NCBI GenBank assembly: GCA_023053685.1 | Contig: JALIGW010000026.1 | Coordinates: 1,044,501-1,108,500, forward strand | DNA from: Diadophis punctatus similis | Taxonomy: Eukaryota; Chordata; Lepidosauria; Squamata; Dipsadidae | Direction of reading: 5' to 3' | Length of the DNA stretch: 64,000 nt | Part shown: in pieces, positions 1 to 11,149 of the stretch | Position numbering within the stretch: the stretch's first letter is position 1 | Layout of the letters: each line of letters opens with the position of its first letter | The notes under the pieces: model-generated | Told to the model about the DNA's origin: nothing | The model's input: only the letters and a program-made list of their open reading frames with translations | Database searches by the model: none | Translations under genes and position numbers: made by a program

Positions 1-101
1 GTTTCAACGGTAAGGAAGGTAGGGCAGCGGCCTAGCCTGGCAAAATTTGCACAGAAGGCTGGTTAAGAAAGGTCAGTTTCCCCTGAGAAAAGTTACATAA
101 A

Positions 102-600
102 ATCATAGGGCTGGAAGGGACCTTGGAGGTCTTCTAGTCCAACCCCCAGCTCAAGGCAGGAACCCCATATTAGTCCAGACAAATCTCTTCTTAAAACCCT
201 TAAAACCCTCCAGTGATGGAGCAACTTCTGGAGGCAAGCAGTTCCAGTGGTTAATTGTTCTTACTGTCAGGAAATTTCTCCTTGGTTCTAGGTTGCTTCT
301 CTCCTTGCTTAATTTCCATCCATTGCCTCTTCTCCTGCCTTCAGGTGCTTTGGAGAATAGCTTGACTTCCTTGTGGCAGCCCCTCAAATATTGGAACATT
401 GCTGTCATGTCACTCCTAGTCCTTCTTTTCGTTAGACATACCCTGTTCCTGCAACCGTTCATCATGCACCTTCAGACTCTTCTCTGAACTTTGCAGACTC
501 TCAACATCTTTTTTGTATCCTGGAGACCAAAACTGGAAGCAGTGTTCCAAGTGTGGTGTTGCCAAGGCAAAATAAAGTGGTACTATCCCTTTTTCTTGCA
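102..600 (-). repeat. CR1 LINE 3' end fragment
   Basis: On the minus strand this reads the end of CR1 ORF2 (FLTVRTINHWNCLPPEV...) followed by the typical tail GGTTGGACTAGAAGACCTCC, with frame damage. It lies inside the TBC1D13 intron upstream of the first visible exon. Confidence 0.8.
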
Positions 601-1239
601 AGCCGTGATATTTTCACTATCTCCCCCAATCCCTAAATCAAAGACAGCGATAGAAGAGAAGACATCAACCTCCTGTCTTTTATTCTTTTTTTTAATTCTT
701 TCCTAAGTGTCCACTTTTTGCAGCTTATTTATTACTGTTGAAATACGATTGTTTGAACTCTTCTAATACTGAATCACTGAATCAAATATTTACCGAATGC
801 AATTCGTTGCAATTTATTAGTCCCCCCCAAAAAAAAAACCCTTTTCCTGTATAAAAACACACTTTCTCCCCCTTTTTGTCATGAAATTCCCAAGTAGGGT
901 TTGGCAGTCCTCTGCCAACTGGTGTTTAAAGGCCAAAGGTCACTGAATCATCACCTCTATAAATATTTAACAGAAAATGTTCTTGCAAGCTTAAAAATGC
1001 CTTATGCATCAAGTCCATTTTTCTTCCTTTTCCCGATGTAGAAATGCATTGGTGTAGGGTGGAAGTCACTTCTTCAGACTGGATTATGAGGATCTAGTTA
1101 AAAAAACTGTATCCAATGATGACTTTCTTTAAAGCCATCCAGCCTCTAAATCTATGCTTCTCACTGCACCATTGTGTGTGAATGGAGATGAAGCAGGGAA
1201 TGCCAGAAGGAGTGGACATTGATTTGAGAACATGAGCCA

Positions 1240-1815
1240 GGCCCTGCTGGGTTGGATTTCTGGACCGTTCAGTCCAGCCATCTGTTCTCACAGCAACCCA
1301 CTGACTGCCCATGGAAGCTCACGAGTCTCCCAGCAGATGATGGGAAGGAAGATGATGATAACGAGGGAGGAGGAGAAGGGGAAAGAAGAAGATGAGAAAG
1401 CGGAGGAGGAGAAAGAGGAAGAGGAGAAGGATGAGGAGGAGAAGAAGGGGGAGGACCTTGCTGGATTATGTACCTGTCCCATCCGGTCCAGCCATCTGTT
1501 CTCACAGTCACCCACTGACTGCCCATGGAGATGATGGGAAGGAAGATGATGACAATGATGGAAGAGGAAGACGAGGAGGAGGAAGAGGAGAAGGGGGATA
1601 AAGAAGAGGAGGAAGTGAAGGAGGAGGATGACAAGGAGGAGGAAGGGAAAGAGGAAGATGAGAAAGCGGAGGAGGAGAAGGATGAGGAGGAGAAGGGGGA
1701 GGACCTTGATGGATTATGTACCTGTCCCATCCACTCTAGCCATCTGTTCTCACAGTGGCCACCAACTGCCCAAGGAAGTCCACCAGTCTCCCAGCAGGTG
1801 GCCTTCAAAGGTGGC
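1240..1815. repeat. Purine-rich tandem duplication (2-3 units of 214-248 bp)
   Basis: A block containing CCAGCCATCTGTTCTCAC begins near 1274 and recurs at 1488 and, slightly changed, at 1736. Each is followed by the same GGATGAGGAGGAGAAG-like polypurine run with strong purine bias on the plus strand. It gives open frames of Glu/Lys on one strand and Ser/Phe on the other that have no support as genes. Confidence 0.85.
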
Positions 1816-2239
1816 CTCGCGGCTCTTCATCCCAAGATGTCCATAAATTGCCCCAGCCTTTGTTTTTGAGGCCAGCACCCCATCTCAAGGTAGCCAATCC
1901 CAAAGCTGGATTACGTATTGCGTAACAAATATACTTTCTTTGGCCTGTCCTGGTTCTTCCAAGTTTTCACCGGGTGGCCTCCGGTTCTAGTATTTTGAGC
2001 AGGGGAGAACAGCTTCTCCTTGTCCACTTGGATAATATTGTGCGCCTCCATCATCATATTCTTCTCTCCTTCGCCCCCTTTCTAGACCAGAAAGCCTCCT
2101 CCACATCATAAGCTTTCCTCTTAGGGGACCTGCTCCGGCCCCTGGACCAACCTAGTTGTCCTCTGAACCTTCTCCAGCTTCACTCGGTTCTCTTTGAGGT
2201 GCAGCTACCAATAAAATGTTCATCTCGCCTCTTAATTGA

Positions 2240-2475
2240 AAGAGCCGAGTTTGGTGCAGTGGTTAAATGCAGCACTGCAGGCTACTGCTAGTTCAGCAGT
2301 TCAGCGGTTCAAATCTCACCGTCTCAAGGTTGACTCAGCCTTCCATCCTTCCGAGGTGGGTAAAATGAGGACCCGGATTGTTGGGGGCAATATGTTGAAC
2401 TCTGTAAACCGCTTAGAGAGGGCTGTAAAGCACTATGAAGCGGTATATAAGTCTAAGCGCTATTGCTAAGTGCTA
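2240..2475 (+). repeat. tRNA-derived SINE (second family)
   Basis: A pol III A-box-like GTGCAGTGGTTAAATGCA and B-box-like GGTTCAAATCT are followed by a conserved body and a tail with AAGCGGTATATAAGTCTAAG then GCTATTGCTA. It ends about 70 bases before the TBC1D13 exon at 2544. A minus-strand copy lies at 22045-22297. Confidence 0.75.
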
Positions 2476-2543
2476 TTAATCCTTCTGAGGCGGCCATGTT
2501 GAAAGGGACTCGCATTTAATTGCCTGATTCTTCCATTTCACAG

Positions 2544-5500
2544 GGATTCCCTTCGAAGGTGGCTTGCGCTGTGTCTGTTGGAAGGTAAGGCCCTCCTGGA
2601 CCATACAGCATCATTTCACCTGCTCACCTGATTCCCTTTTGCATTACTGTGTCTTTTAAGTTTGTTTTATCGTTCTTGATTTTATTCTTGATTTACAACC
2701 ATTTATTTAGTGACCATTTGAGAAATTTCTCTTGTTAAGCAAAACCGTTGTTAAATGAGTTTTGCCTATTATACAGTTTTGTATGAGTTTTGCCCATTCC
2801 TTGCCATGGTTGTCAAGTGAACCACCGCAGTTGTTAAGTCAGTCACACGGTTGTTAAGTGAATCTGGCTTCCCCCTTGACTTTGCTTGACAGAAGGTCGC
2901 AAAAGGGGATCACATGACCCCGGGACACTGCGACCGTCATAAATATGAATCCGTTGCCAGGTGTCTGAATTTTTGATCAAATGACCATGGGGATGCTGCA
3001 ATGGTCGGAAGTGTGAAAAACAGTCATAAGTCCCTTTTCTCAGTCCCGTTGTACCTTTTGGTCGCTAAAGGAATGCTTGTAATTCGGGGACTCCCTGTAT
3101 TAAATAAAGAAGGGTTAATGGCCCTGGGTTGGGGAAAGGCTGTTTAGCAAATGGAGGAGTTCAGAATAGTAGGGTGGCATATAAGAACACTAAAATAAAA
3201 TAAATAAATAAATAGAATACATTTTTCCCCCTGTGCAAATTCTTTTCCCTGTTTGCCTTTTGCAGATCCTCTTAAACTACCTCCCTGTGGAAAGGGGTGC
3301 TTGGAATTCAGAGCTGAGGAAACAAAGGTAGGTTGAACCATTGGAGTTCTCTCCATCTCTCTGTAGGAGAAAAGACAGGCAGAAGCAGGGAGGGGGAGTC
3401 AAGAGAGCAATCAGCCTGGAGTTCTTACGTGGCCACAAACTCTCTAAATCCAGTCGCTCTTGAATTCCGTTAATCGCAGTTTGCTGCAGCTGCCAAAAAA
3501 GCCAACGCAGTTCTAGGCTGCATGAACAGAGGGATAGAATCAAGATCACGCGAAGTGTCAATACCACTTTATAAGGCCTTGGCAAGGCCACGCTTGGGAT
3601 AGTTAGATGGACACTCTTGATGCAAATTTATTTCCACATTGCTGGTTGGGGTGTTTTGGGTAGAAAGCCAAATGGGTACGACTGGCTATTTTTGGGTCTG
3701 TGAAGGCAGCGCTTTTTGACGCTTAAGGAAATTACATCGACAATTTAAAACGGGGGTTGTGTTCTTAAGTATTCTGCCTGGCCAGATTTGCAGATGTTGC
3801 TTCTGAGTAGCCATCGATGGCCTTTTCCAACGGAAATCAATTAAAAGCAGTCACAGCGTAGTACTTTAACAGCAGAGATCAAATCGCAAATGTCGTGCTT
3901 CTTAATAATGCATGGAGCTTCGTAATTATGAGTGTATTTTTGTATTTTCCCTGGAAAATCACTTTAAGGCCACTGGGCTTTTGTTGTATTTGCCAAAAAA
4001 AAAGGGGGGGGGGAATCAATCTGGAAATTGCTCAAGGAATCTGAAGGAAGAGATATGTCCAAAATATATACACCGAAATAATTTCAGGTTTGATGTCCAA
4101 GGCTGCAGTTTCGCTATTGCTCTAAAGCTCAGGATGTGGCTTCATACAACTTCTGAAATGTGGGTGTGATAAAAGCATCTGTATTATGGCTCAGAGAAAT
4201 GAGCTGCTTCCATTACTTGCTAAGACAGAGTGATAACATTTTCACCTTCTGTAGCATGTTGTGAATCTAACCAATTCACCCCATTTCATCTCCCTCCTTT
4301 CTTTCTTTCTTCTTTCTTCTTTCTTCTTTCTTCTTCTCCTTCCTTCCTTCCTTCCTTCCTTCCCTCCCTCTTTCTTTCTTTCTTTCTTTCTTTCTTTGCA
4401 GGTCCTTTCTGTCTGTCTGTCTGTCTGTCTGTCTTTCTGTCTTTCTGTCTGTCTGTCTTTTTCTTTCCTCCCTCCCTCCCTTTCTTTCTTTTTTCTTTCT
4501 TCCCTTCCTTCCTTCTTCCTTCCTTCCCTCCCTTCTTCTTTTGTTGGGTGTATTTGAAACAATGGAAATTGTGTGTCTTGTGCTAAACAATATTCAGCTC
4601 TGCTTGCTTTTGAAAAAAACCTAGCAGTGCTGATGGAAATGGAGTGCAACTGTTTGATAATGTGAATTTTTTTTAATTTTTTGGGGAACCGTCTCCTTCT
4701 GCATCCTCTCCTTGAAGGGAACTTTACGCCCAGTTCTTGAAGGAAATGATTATCCAGCCGGGAATAGCTAAAGCTGAACTTGGAGTCTCCAGAGAGGATG
4801 TCACCTTGGAGGACCATGTAAGGACACCCCTGATTAGCCCTTGTCTTCTAATGACGGACATTTCAGTTTTGGGCTTCGGATGTCAGTCAATCTGCCTGAC
4901 TGTGTTTATTTGATTTAGATCCTGCTTCATCTAACGGGAGCTCAATCTCCCATATATAATACTGCTTCTGGGTTTTTTTCTCCCCCCCCCCCAACAACCT
5001 GTAGGTAGATTTTTATTCTAACCCCCTAACTGCACTTTGAATTTCACAGCTGTTAAAACAAATCACTCTGGTCATTAAGCGAGACATCCCTCCCTGCTGG
5101 TTTCCCCATTGACAAAGGTCACACACAGCGATCACATGACTGCAGGGGGCTGCAGCTGTCATGGGTGTGAGCTAGTGACCGCAGGGAAGCTGTAATGGTC
5201 ATAAGTGCGAGGACCAGTTGCAGGTCACTTGTAACTTGAATGGTCACTAAACCAATGGTCGTAAATCAAGGACTGTTCCTCCTTCCACATCTGAAGGAGA
5301 GCCAAAATTTAAATCTAGTAAGTCAACAGTAAGTTGGACTGGAGGAAGATATTGTTGGCTGCAGATGAAGTGGCTTTGACTTCCAGCATCTTAATCTATA
5401 TATATTTTAAAGTTTATGCATAGCTTTATATAGTTCCTTGCAAATAATTAGGAAACATAAGAGCCCCTTTGGTCTAGTGGTTAAAGCACCAGATGAGAAA

Positions 5501-8500
5501 ATGGGAGATCGTGAGTTCTAGTCCCATTTTAGGCATGAAAGCTGGTTGGGTGACTTTGGGCCAATCAGCAGGAGACAGTGACTTCTAGTCCCGCCTTAAG
5601 CGTGACAGGCAGCTGGGCCAATCCCTCTCTCTCAGCCAACCCACCTCACAGGGTGGTTGTTCTGGGGAAAATAGGAGGAGGGAGGCATGTTGGAGATGTT
5701 CGCCCCCTTGAGTTATTTGTAAAAATAATAAAATTAGGATATAAATAATAAATAAAATAAAATATGTGTTTCTGCTCTCAGCTTGGTTTTGACTGCTTCT
5801 TCTCTCCAAATCTTTTTCTTCAAAGCCGCTGAATCCCAACCCCAACAGCCAGTGGAACACTTACTTCAAGGACAACGAAGTCCTGTTGCAAATCGACAAG
5901 GATGTCCGGTAGGTCAGCATGGCGGAGTCGCCCTTCAAAAAAATGAGGAGACTCAGGCAGTTCCAATGAGTATGAAGATTCATTGCCAGCTTAAGCTCTC
6001 TACAAGAATCTGGCCAACTGGCCCTTAAGGGAAATGAGCGGGAGATAAGAGAGGCATTCAAAGTGGGCTAGACTTCGATCTCTTGCGGGCACGGGGTGGG
6101 GGGACTCATGATTTATGACACGTTTGACCCCTCCCTCAGGCTCAGCCTGGTCATCTCCTACATCCAGGGATCCATAATCTTGTTAGTCCCAAACTAGGAT
6201 GTCTGTTCTGACCTAGGTTTCCTGATCAAATAATACAGCACAAACGGCATTCCAAAAACCTCTTTTATTTTAACGGCTGGTAATTTATTTTTATTCCCAG
6301 CCATAATAAGACCCAAACAATGATAACAAGTCTGACAACAGTCTTTCGGGGAAAGGCAGATAAGCACACGAACCTTGATCTTTCTGGACAAGCTGCCAAA
6401 GACCAATTAGCAAGAAACATGGCAAGGCCAAACAGAAACACGGAGTCAGAAATGACAGGAGTTGACCAAAGTTGCTTCCTGCGACGAGCCCTTCTTTGTG
6501 CTCCACTTATATAGCCTATGGGCCAATTATCTCCAAGCCTTACTCCTGAGTAGCCCTTTTCCTCTGTAACTGTTCTTGCCTTCTGGCAGCTCTGCGCATG
6601 CACGCATTGGGAACAGGCTCCCCCTGTTCCTCTGCCTCGCTCATGTCAGCCTCTGGCATTGAGCCTTCTCCAGACTCCAGGCCCATGTCCTCCCCAGCCT
6701 CCTTGCTGTCCAACTCTGCTGTCAAGCTACGCAGGCCACTGGCGGACCACAACAGTGTCCTTCAACCATGGCTGTCGGCTCCAATCGAGAAGAAAATGTT
6801 GGGGATGGCTTCAGAGCCGTCCCTCCCTTAATGCAACTTCTCCAGGGGGTACCACAGGCGCTCTTTGAGAAACCCGGTTTCTTTCTCTCCCTCTCCCCAG
6901 GCGACTGTATCCTGATATGGCTTTCTTCCAGCGCCCGACAGAGTATCCTTGTCTCTTGATCCTTGACCCCCAGAACGAATTTGAGACCCTTCGCAAGCGG
7001 GTGGAACAGACCACCCTCAAATCGCAGACGGTGGCACGGAACCGGAGTGGAGTAACTAATGTAAGGGAATAATTTCAGGTACAAGGTTGAGGGGTGGGGC
7101 GAAACTCGTCCCCCTGCCAGCTTTGGGGGATGAACAAGCAGATTTTAGTTTTGGGGGACGTGTCACAGGTGGTCTCATAAGGCGACTGCTTGGAGCCAGT
7201 CGTAATGCCCATAGACAGGTGGTCCTTGACTTACGACGGTTCGTTTAGTGTTCAAAGTTACACCGGTATAAAAAGTAACTTTCGATCCGGTGTCCGTGGG
7301 GTGATGATTGTAATACTGGTTGTAAGTCACTTTTTTCAGCACCGTTGTAACTTTGAACAGTTGTAAGTCTCCCTGTACCCATAAAAGATACCAGTCCCCA
7401 TTTTCTACGTGTGTCTTTTTGCAGGTGAGCTCCCCTCTTAAAGCACCGGTGCTGAACGAATACGAAGTTCTCCCTGATGGCTCAGAGGCACACTGGGAAG
7501 TTGTGGAACGAATCCTCTTCATTTACGCAAAGCTGAACCCCGGAATCGCCTACGTCCAAGGGATGAACGAAATTGTGGGGCCCCTCTATTACACCTTTGC
7601 CACAAACCCCAACAGCGCATGGAAAGGTAAGGGGGGGGCGAGAGGTTCCTGCCACCTTGGGGTCTGATTGATCTACAGCAGTGATAGCGAACATTTTAGA
7701 CACCCAGGGCCCAAACTGTGCGCAACTGTGGTATGTTGAGGACTATCTGTATGATCTTCCACATTTAAACTGTCTTGGCAGATGCCACTCAAGGGGAGGG
7801 GTCCTGTTCAATTTCCCAGCCCTGGCAGGTGGCATTGAAGCCTGTTAATAATTCTTGCCTTGGGTCAGATTTTTTTCCCCCTGAATCTGGACGTTGGATG
7901 TTAAGGGGGGCATTCCCCCGTAGAGGTGATATCGGATCTTTGCTTGGAATTCAAATACTTAGAAATAAAGCTGAGGTTAAAATGTCTAATAGAAAATATT
8001 TATTTAAGTACCAAACAATATAAAACAATAAATCCTGAATAAACTACATCTTTGCTACGCAACACGTCCTTCCATAACAGAAGTGATTAATGGTGGATAG
8101 GAATGTAGACATGCGCAGAACATCGTATCACATGTTCTGCTTATATTGGGAAGTACCATAGTATTTAGAATAGGGGTGCATCACCCTGCATAGACTCACA
8201 ACTGACAATATTCTCATCGTGACATTGGATAACCCCGTTTACTGACGGTGTCCCTTTCCATGCGCAGAGCACGCCGAGGCGGACACCTTCTTCTGCTTCA
8301 CCAACCTCATGTCGGAGATCAGGGACAACTTCATCAAGAGCCTGGATGACTCCCAGTGCGGGATCACCTACAAGATGGAGAAGGTCTACGTCATACTGAA
8401 GGAGAGAGACAGGGAGCTCTACATGAAGCTGGTGAGCAAAAGTGGCCCACCAAATCAGGAATCTCCACCCCTTAGACCAACTTGGTTGGAGCTCAGGGTT

Positions 8501-10479
8501 CACGGAGGTGCATGAATCTATCTGAGCAGATGGCCCAAAGTTCCCCGTTCGTCTTTTGTGCCTAAGGCAGGACTAGAACTCACCGCCTCCTGGTGATTGG
8601 CTCAAAGTCCTCCAGCCGGCTTTCATGCTAATGTGGGACTAGAACTCACCGCCTCCTGGTGAATAGCCCAAAGTCACTCAGCCATCTTTTGTGCCTAAGG
8701 CAGGACTAGAACTCACCGTCTCCTGATGATTGGCCTTAGTCATGAAAGCTGGCTGGGTGATCTATCTATCTACCGTATATGTAAAAATAATCTTTACAAT
8801 GTTTATAATAATAGTTTCTTTTTAATTATTAAAAGGAAGCCCTTGATGCTTTCCTTCTCCTTTCTGCTTTTCCTAGCGCATTGACTGGGCCAATGTTTCA
8901 TTTTCTCTTTCCAGCAAGAGGAAAACATCAAGCCCCAGTTCTTTGCCTTCCGCTGGCTAACCCTGCTGCTCTCTCAAGAGTTCCTGCTGCCTGACGTCAT
9001 TCGCATCTGGGACTCCCTCTTCGCCGATGACAGTCGCTTCGACTTCCTCCTGCTCGTCTGCTGCGCCATGTTGACGTGAGTATTCAGTGCTGCACTGAAT
9101 CCTAAAGAAGCCGACCTGGAAACACAGGAACCTTGGAGGAGTTCGCCCTTGCTTTTCATGGGACCTAGTTGCTTCCACCAAATTCCCCAGCCAGCTAGTG
9201 GTTAAGGCACCAGGCTAGAAACTGGGCGATGGTGAGTTCTAGTTCTTCCTTAGCCGTGAAAGTCGGCTGGGTAACAGCCCTCTGGTAATTGGGCCAATCA
9301 CCAGAGGGCTGTGAGTTCTAGTCCTGTCTTAGCATGAAAGCTGGCTGGTTGACTGGGCCAATCACCAGGAGACAGTGAGTTCTAGTCCTGCTTTAGCTGA
9401 GTGACTTTGGGCCAGTCCCTCTCTCTCAACTCAACCCACCACACAGGGTTGTTATTGTGGGGAAAATAGGAGAGGAAAAGAGCATTAAGTATGCTTTATA
9501 TTGTTTATATTTATAAACAATGATAAAGGAGTGTTATAAGTAAAATAAATTGATAAAATAAAATGTTTTTTTTTCATTTCTGCCTCTTGCATTGTGCATC
9601 CTCGATCCCTTTCCTGTTGGATCCCAGTGGATCTGAGCTAAGTCCATTTTTTCTCTCTCTCTCTCCTTATCCTACAGGCTCATTCGGGATCAACTACTAG
9701 AAGGGGATTTTACTGTAAATATGCGGCTTTTGCAGGTAAAGGAAAGGGGGGAAGGCAAAATATTTTTCTTCCTGCCTAAGAACCACCTCAGCCACGACTG
9801 TGTTTACATCAAGCCAGGTTTTGTTTTAACTGTGGCTTGTTGAACAAGCTGTACTCGCTCTTACCAACGGGCAAAATCATTGTGCCCAGTTGTTTCTAGT
9901 TCTCTCGTTTTTTCTTGTTATGTAGGAAAGTCATAAACGAGACGTCCAACCTAACCATCTTTGAGACTTCAGTTGCCAAAAACTTTCTGGAATCCTCTAC
10001 TGTATTGTTGTCATGTTGCTATTCTCCTATGGTGGGCGGGAAATGCAGGGCGTCCTTGACTTACGACCATTTGTTCAAAGATCCCATTGCTTACCAACAT
10101 ATGCCGCTTGCCAAGCTCCCAAATTTTGATCACGTGACTCAGGGGGTCCTTGCCACAGGACCCCAACTGAGTTGCAGTCGTAAATCAATTTTTTCTGTGC
10201 GGTTGTAACTTGGAATGGTTGGTTTAAAACGAAAGGTTGTAAGTCGAACACTACCTAAAAGTCAAGGGGGACAAGGATCCTGCAGATCTGAGGGTGTCCA
10301 GGAGTTGGGACCCTTGTTGTTCATAAGTGGTTCTCCCCTCTTGAAGAGCGGGCTGCCTGCAATTTGTAAGGATTTCTCTCATTCGGCGCCGGGATTGTTC
10401 CTTTTCCACGCAGGACTACCCTATCTCTGATGTCCACCTGATTCTGAAGACGGCAAAGGATCTTCAGGAGTCTAAGTAG
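2544..10479 (+). CDS. TBC1D13: TBC1D13, Rab GTPase-activating protein (5' end outside window)
   Basis: TBC-domain GAP, known in mammals to act on RAB35 and to affect GLUT4 trafficking. Ten coding exons are seen: 2544-2584, 3266-3327, 4718-4817, 5826-5908, 6901-7060, 7425-7626, 8268-8431, 8915-9075, 9678-9735 and 10414-10479 (TAG). All have GT-AG borders and the phases join without a break. They encode 365 residues, against about 368 for the same part of the 400-aa human protein; the first 32 or so residues lie upstream of the window. Both TBC catalytic motifs are present: the arginine-finger motif IDKDVRR, split by the intron between 5908 and 6901, with the catalytic Arg as the first whole codon of the 6901 exon; and the glutamine-finger motif YVQGMNE in the 7425 exon. 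The three-residue deficit lies just before NEYEVLP. Introns carry CR1, SINE, MITE and LTR insertions, but the frame is intact. Confidence 0.96.
2690..3098 (+). repeat. Tigger-like MITE copy, 5' end worn
   Basis: It contains the family's diagnostic internal phrases (TGGCTTCCC...GACTTTGCTTG, AAAAGGGGATCACATGA, CATAAATATGAATC, ATGACCATGGGGATGCTGCA) and the right terminus GGGGACTCCCTGTA. Confidence 0.75.
4290..4545. repeat. Pyrimidine-rich microsatellite (TTTC/TTCC/TGTC)n
   Basis: An almost pure pyrimidine tract with a TGTC block in the middle, in the TBC1D13 intron before the 4718 exon. Long open frames here are artefacts of the period. Confidence 0.95.
5461..5765 (+). repeat. Squamate-type tRNA-derived SINE (Sauria-like)
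   Basis: Starts with GGTCTAGTGGTTAAAGCACC (A-box-like) and GTGAGTTCTAGTCCC (B-box-like). It ends with a Bov-B-like tail GGATATAAATAATAAATAAA. It lies 60 bases before TBC1D13 exon 5826-5908. Confidence 0.8.
6183..6755 (-). mobile_element. Probable solo LTR of an endogenous retroelement
   Basis: On the minus strand the segment starts TGTTGTGGTCCGCC and ends GGGACTAACA (TG...CA). It has a TATA box (GCTATATAAG, about 6509-6518) and, further on, AATAAA-type signals, which is the order expected for U3-R-U5. No flanking duplication or internal gag/pol was found. The family was not identified. Confidence 0.5.
7216..7375 (+). repeat. Tigger-like MITE, short internally deleted copy
   Basis: Begins CAGGTGGTCCTTGACTTACG and ends TGTAAGTCTCCCTG, about 160 bases, ending 49 bases before TBC1D13 exon 7425-7626. 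CCCATA occurs just outside each end. Confidence 0.75.
7925..8225. repeat. Dispersed repeat of unknown class, copy 1
   Basis: About 300 bases that reappear at about 50090-50385. Shared phrases include GTCTAATAGAAAATATTTA, AACAATAAATCCTG, ACATGTTCTGCTTATATTGG (ACGTGTTCTGCTTGTATTGG in the other) and AATAGGGGTGCATCACCCTG. It may be LTR-like, but no ends were fixed. Confidence 0.7.
8550..8760 (-). repeat. Sauria-like SINE with internally duplicated segments
   Basis: Three successive minus-strand copies of a unit of about 65 bases containing GACTAGAACTCACC...CTCCTGGTGATTGG. This is the B-box region of the SINE repeated in tandem. Confidence 0.7.
9185..9570 (+). repeat. Sauria-like SINE with internally duplicated B-box segment
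   Basis: The AGTGGTTAAGGCACC head is followed by repeated GTGAGTTCTAGTCCTG units and the CCCACC..CACAGGGTTGTTATTGTGG body, ending in an AT-rich tail. It lies between two TBC1D13 exons. Confidence 0.75.
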
Positions 10480-11142
10480 CTCGCCCATCCAAAGGTTCAG
10501 CAGGTGTGGTGACCGCTTGTCTCCTCCGTGAAGGGCCTCTGAAGGACGTCACGTTCTTCAGAGTCCAGTTCTTCTCTTCCAAAACCTCCTCGACCGGAAA
10601 TGACTCCTCCTTGCCACATCTGTTTGGGCAAGGGACTCTTAAGGAGATGAACTACAAGGCGCCTCTCGAAAGGGTCCAGAAGTGGCCCAAGGAGCAGGAC
10701 CCACCTGGAATTGGACTCGATGGGAAAGAACCAACCCTTTGGGGAACTCCTTCTCCAAGAGAGGCCACCAAACCAGCTTCTGCGTCATAGTTTTGGGATA
10801 AATTCTTCCCAGTCGCCCTCGATCCAGATACCAAGATCTTTAGCCTTCTTCGTTAGATTCCTTCCTTCTTCGTTTTGGAGGGCCAGCTTTTCTTGGAAAG
10901 AAAAGAAAAAAATTGGAACGATGCTGGAAATGTCTCCTTACCTCCTGCCTTAGAGCGGATTGATTTCCTCCGTTGCTGAAACATGGAATTGTCTAGATGG
11001 GGACGTGCAAACGCAGAACAACATTCTCCCTACTAAGTTTAAACTTTCAGTTGTTGCGTTTCCCGACTGCCTGTCATCTGTCGGTGCTCTGCAATGAATT
11101 ATAAATTATTCCCCCCAAATTGGTAAAAGCCTATCCTTGCCC

Positions 11143-11148
11143 AATAAA
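11143..11148 (+). promoter_or_regulatory. Candidate TBC1D13 polyadenylation signal
   Basis: AATAAA lies 664 bases after the TBC1D13 stop codon and is followed by a T/G-rich stretch. No other canonical signal precedes it in the 3'UTR. A later AATAAA near 13465 could serve a longer transcript, so the choice is an inference. Confidence 0.5.
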
Positions 11149-11149
11149 G

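Noticed and set aside
1269..1869. Several open frames over 100 codons (Glu/Lys-rich and Ser-rich)
   Set aside because: Products of a GA-rich tandem repeat; open on both strands at once, with no domain or splice support.
4230..4817. Open frames of 100-190 codons in the pyrimidine tract
   Set aside because: Periodic translation of a microsatellite. The only coding part is the TBC1D13 exon on the other strand.
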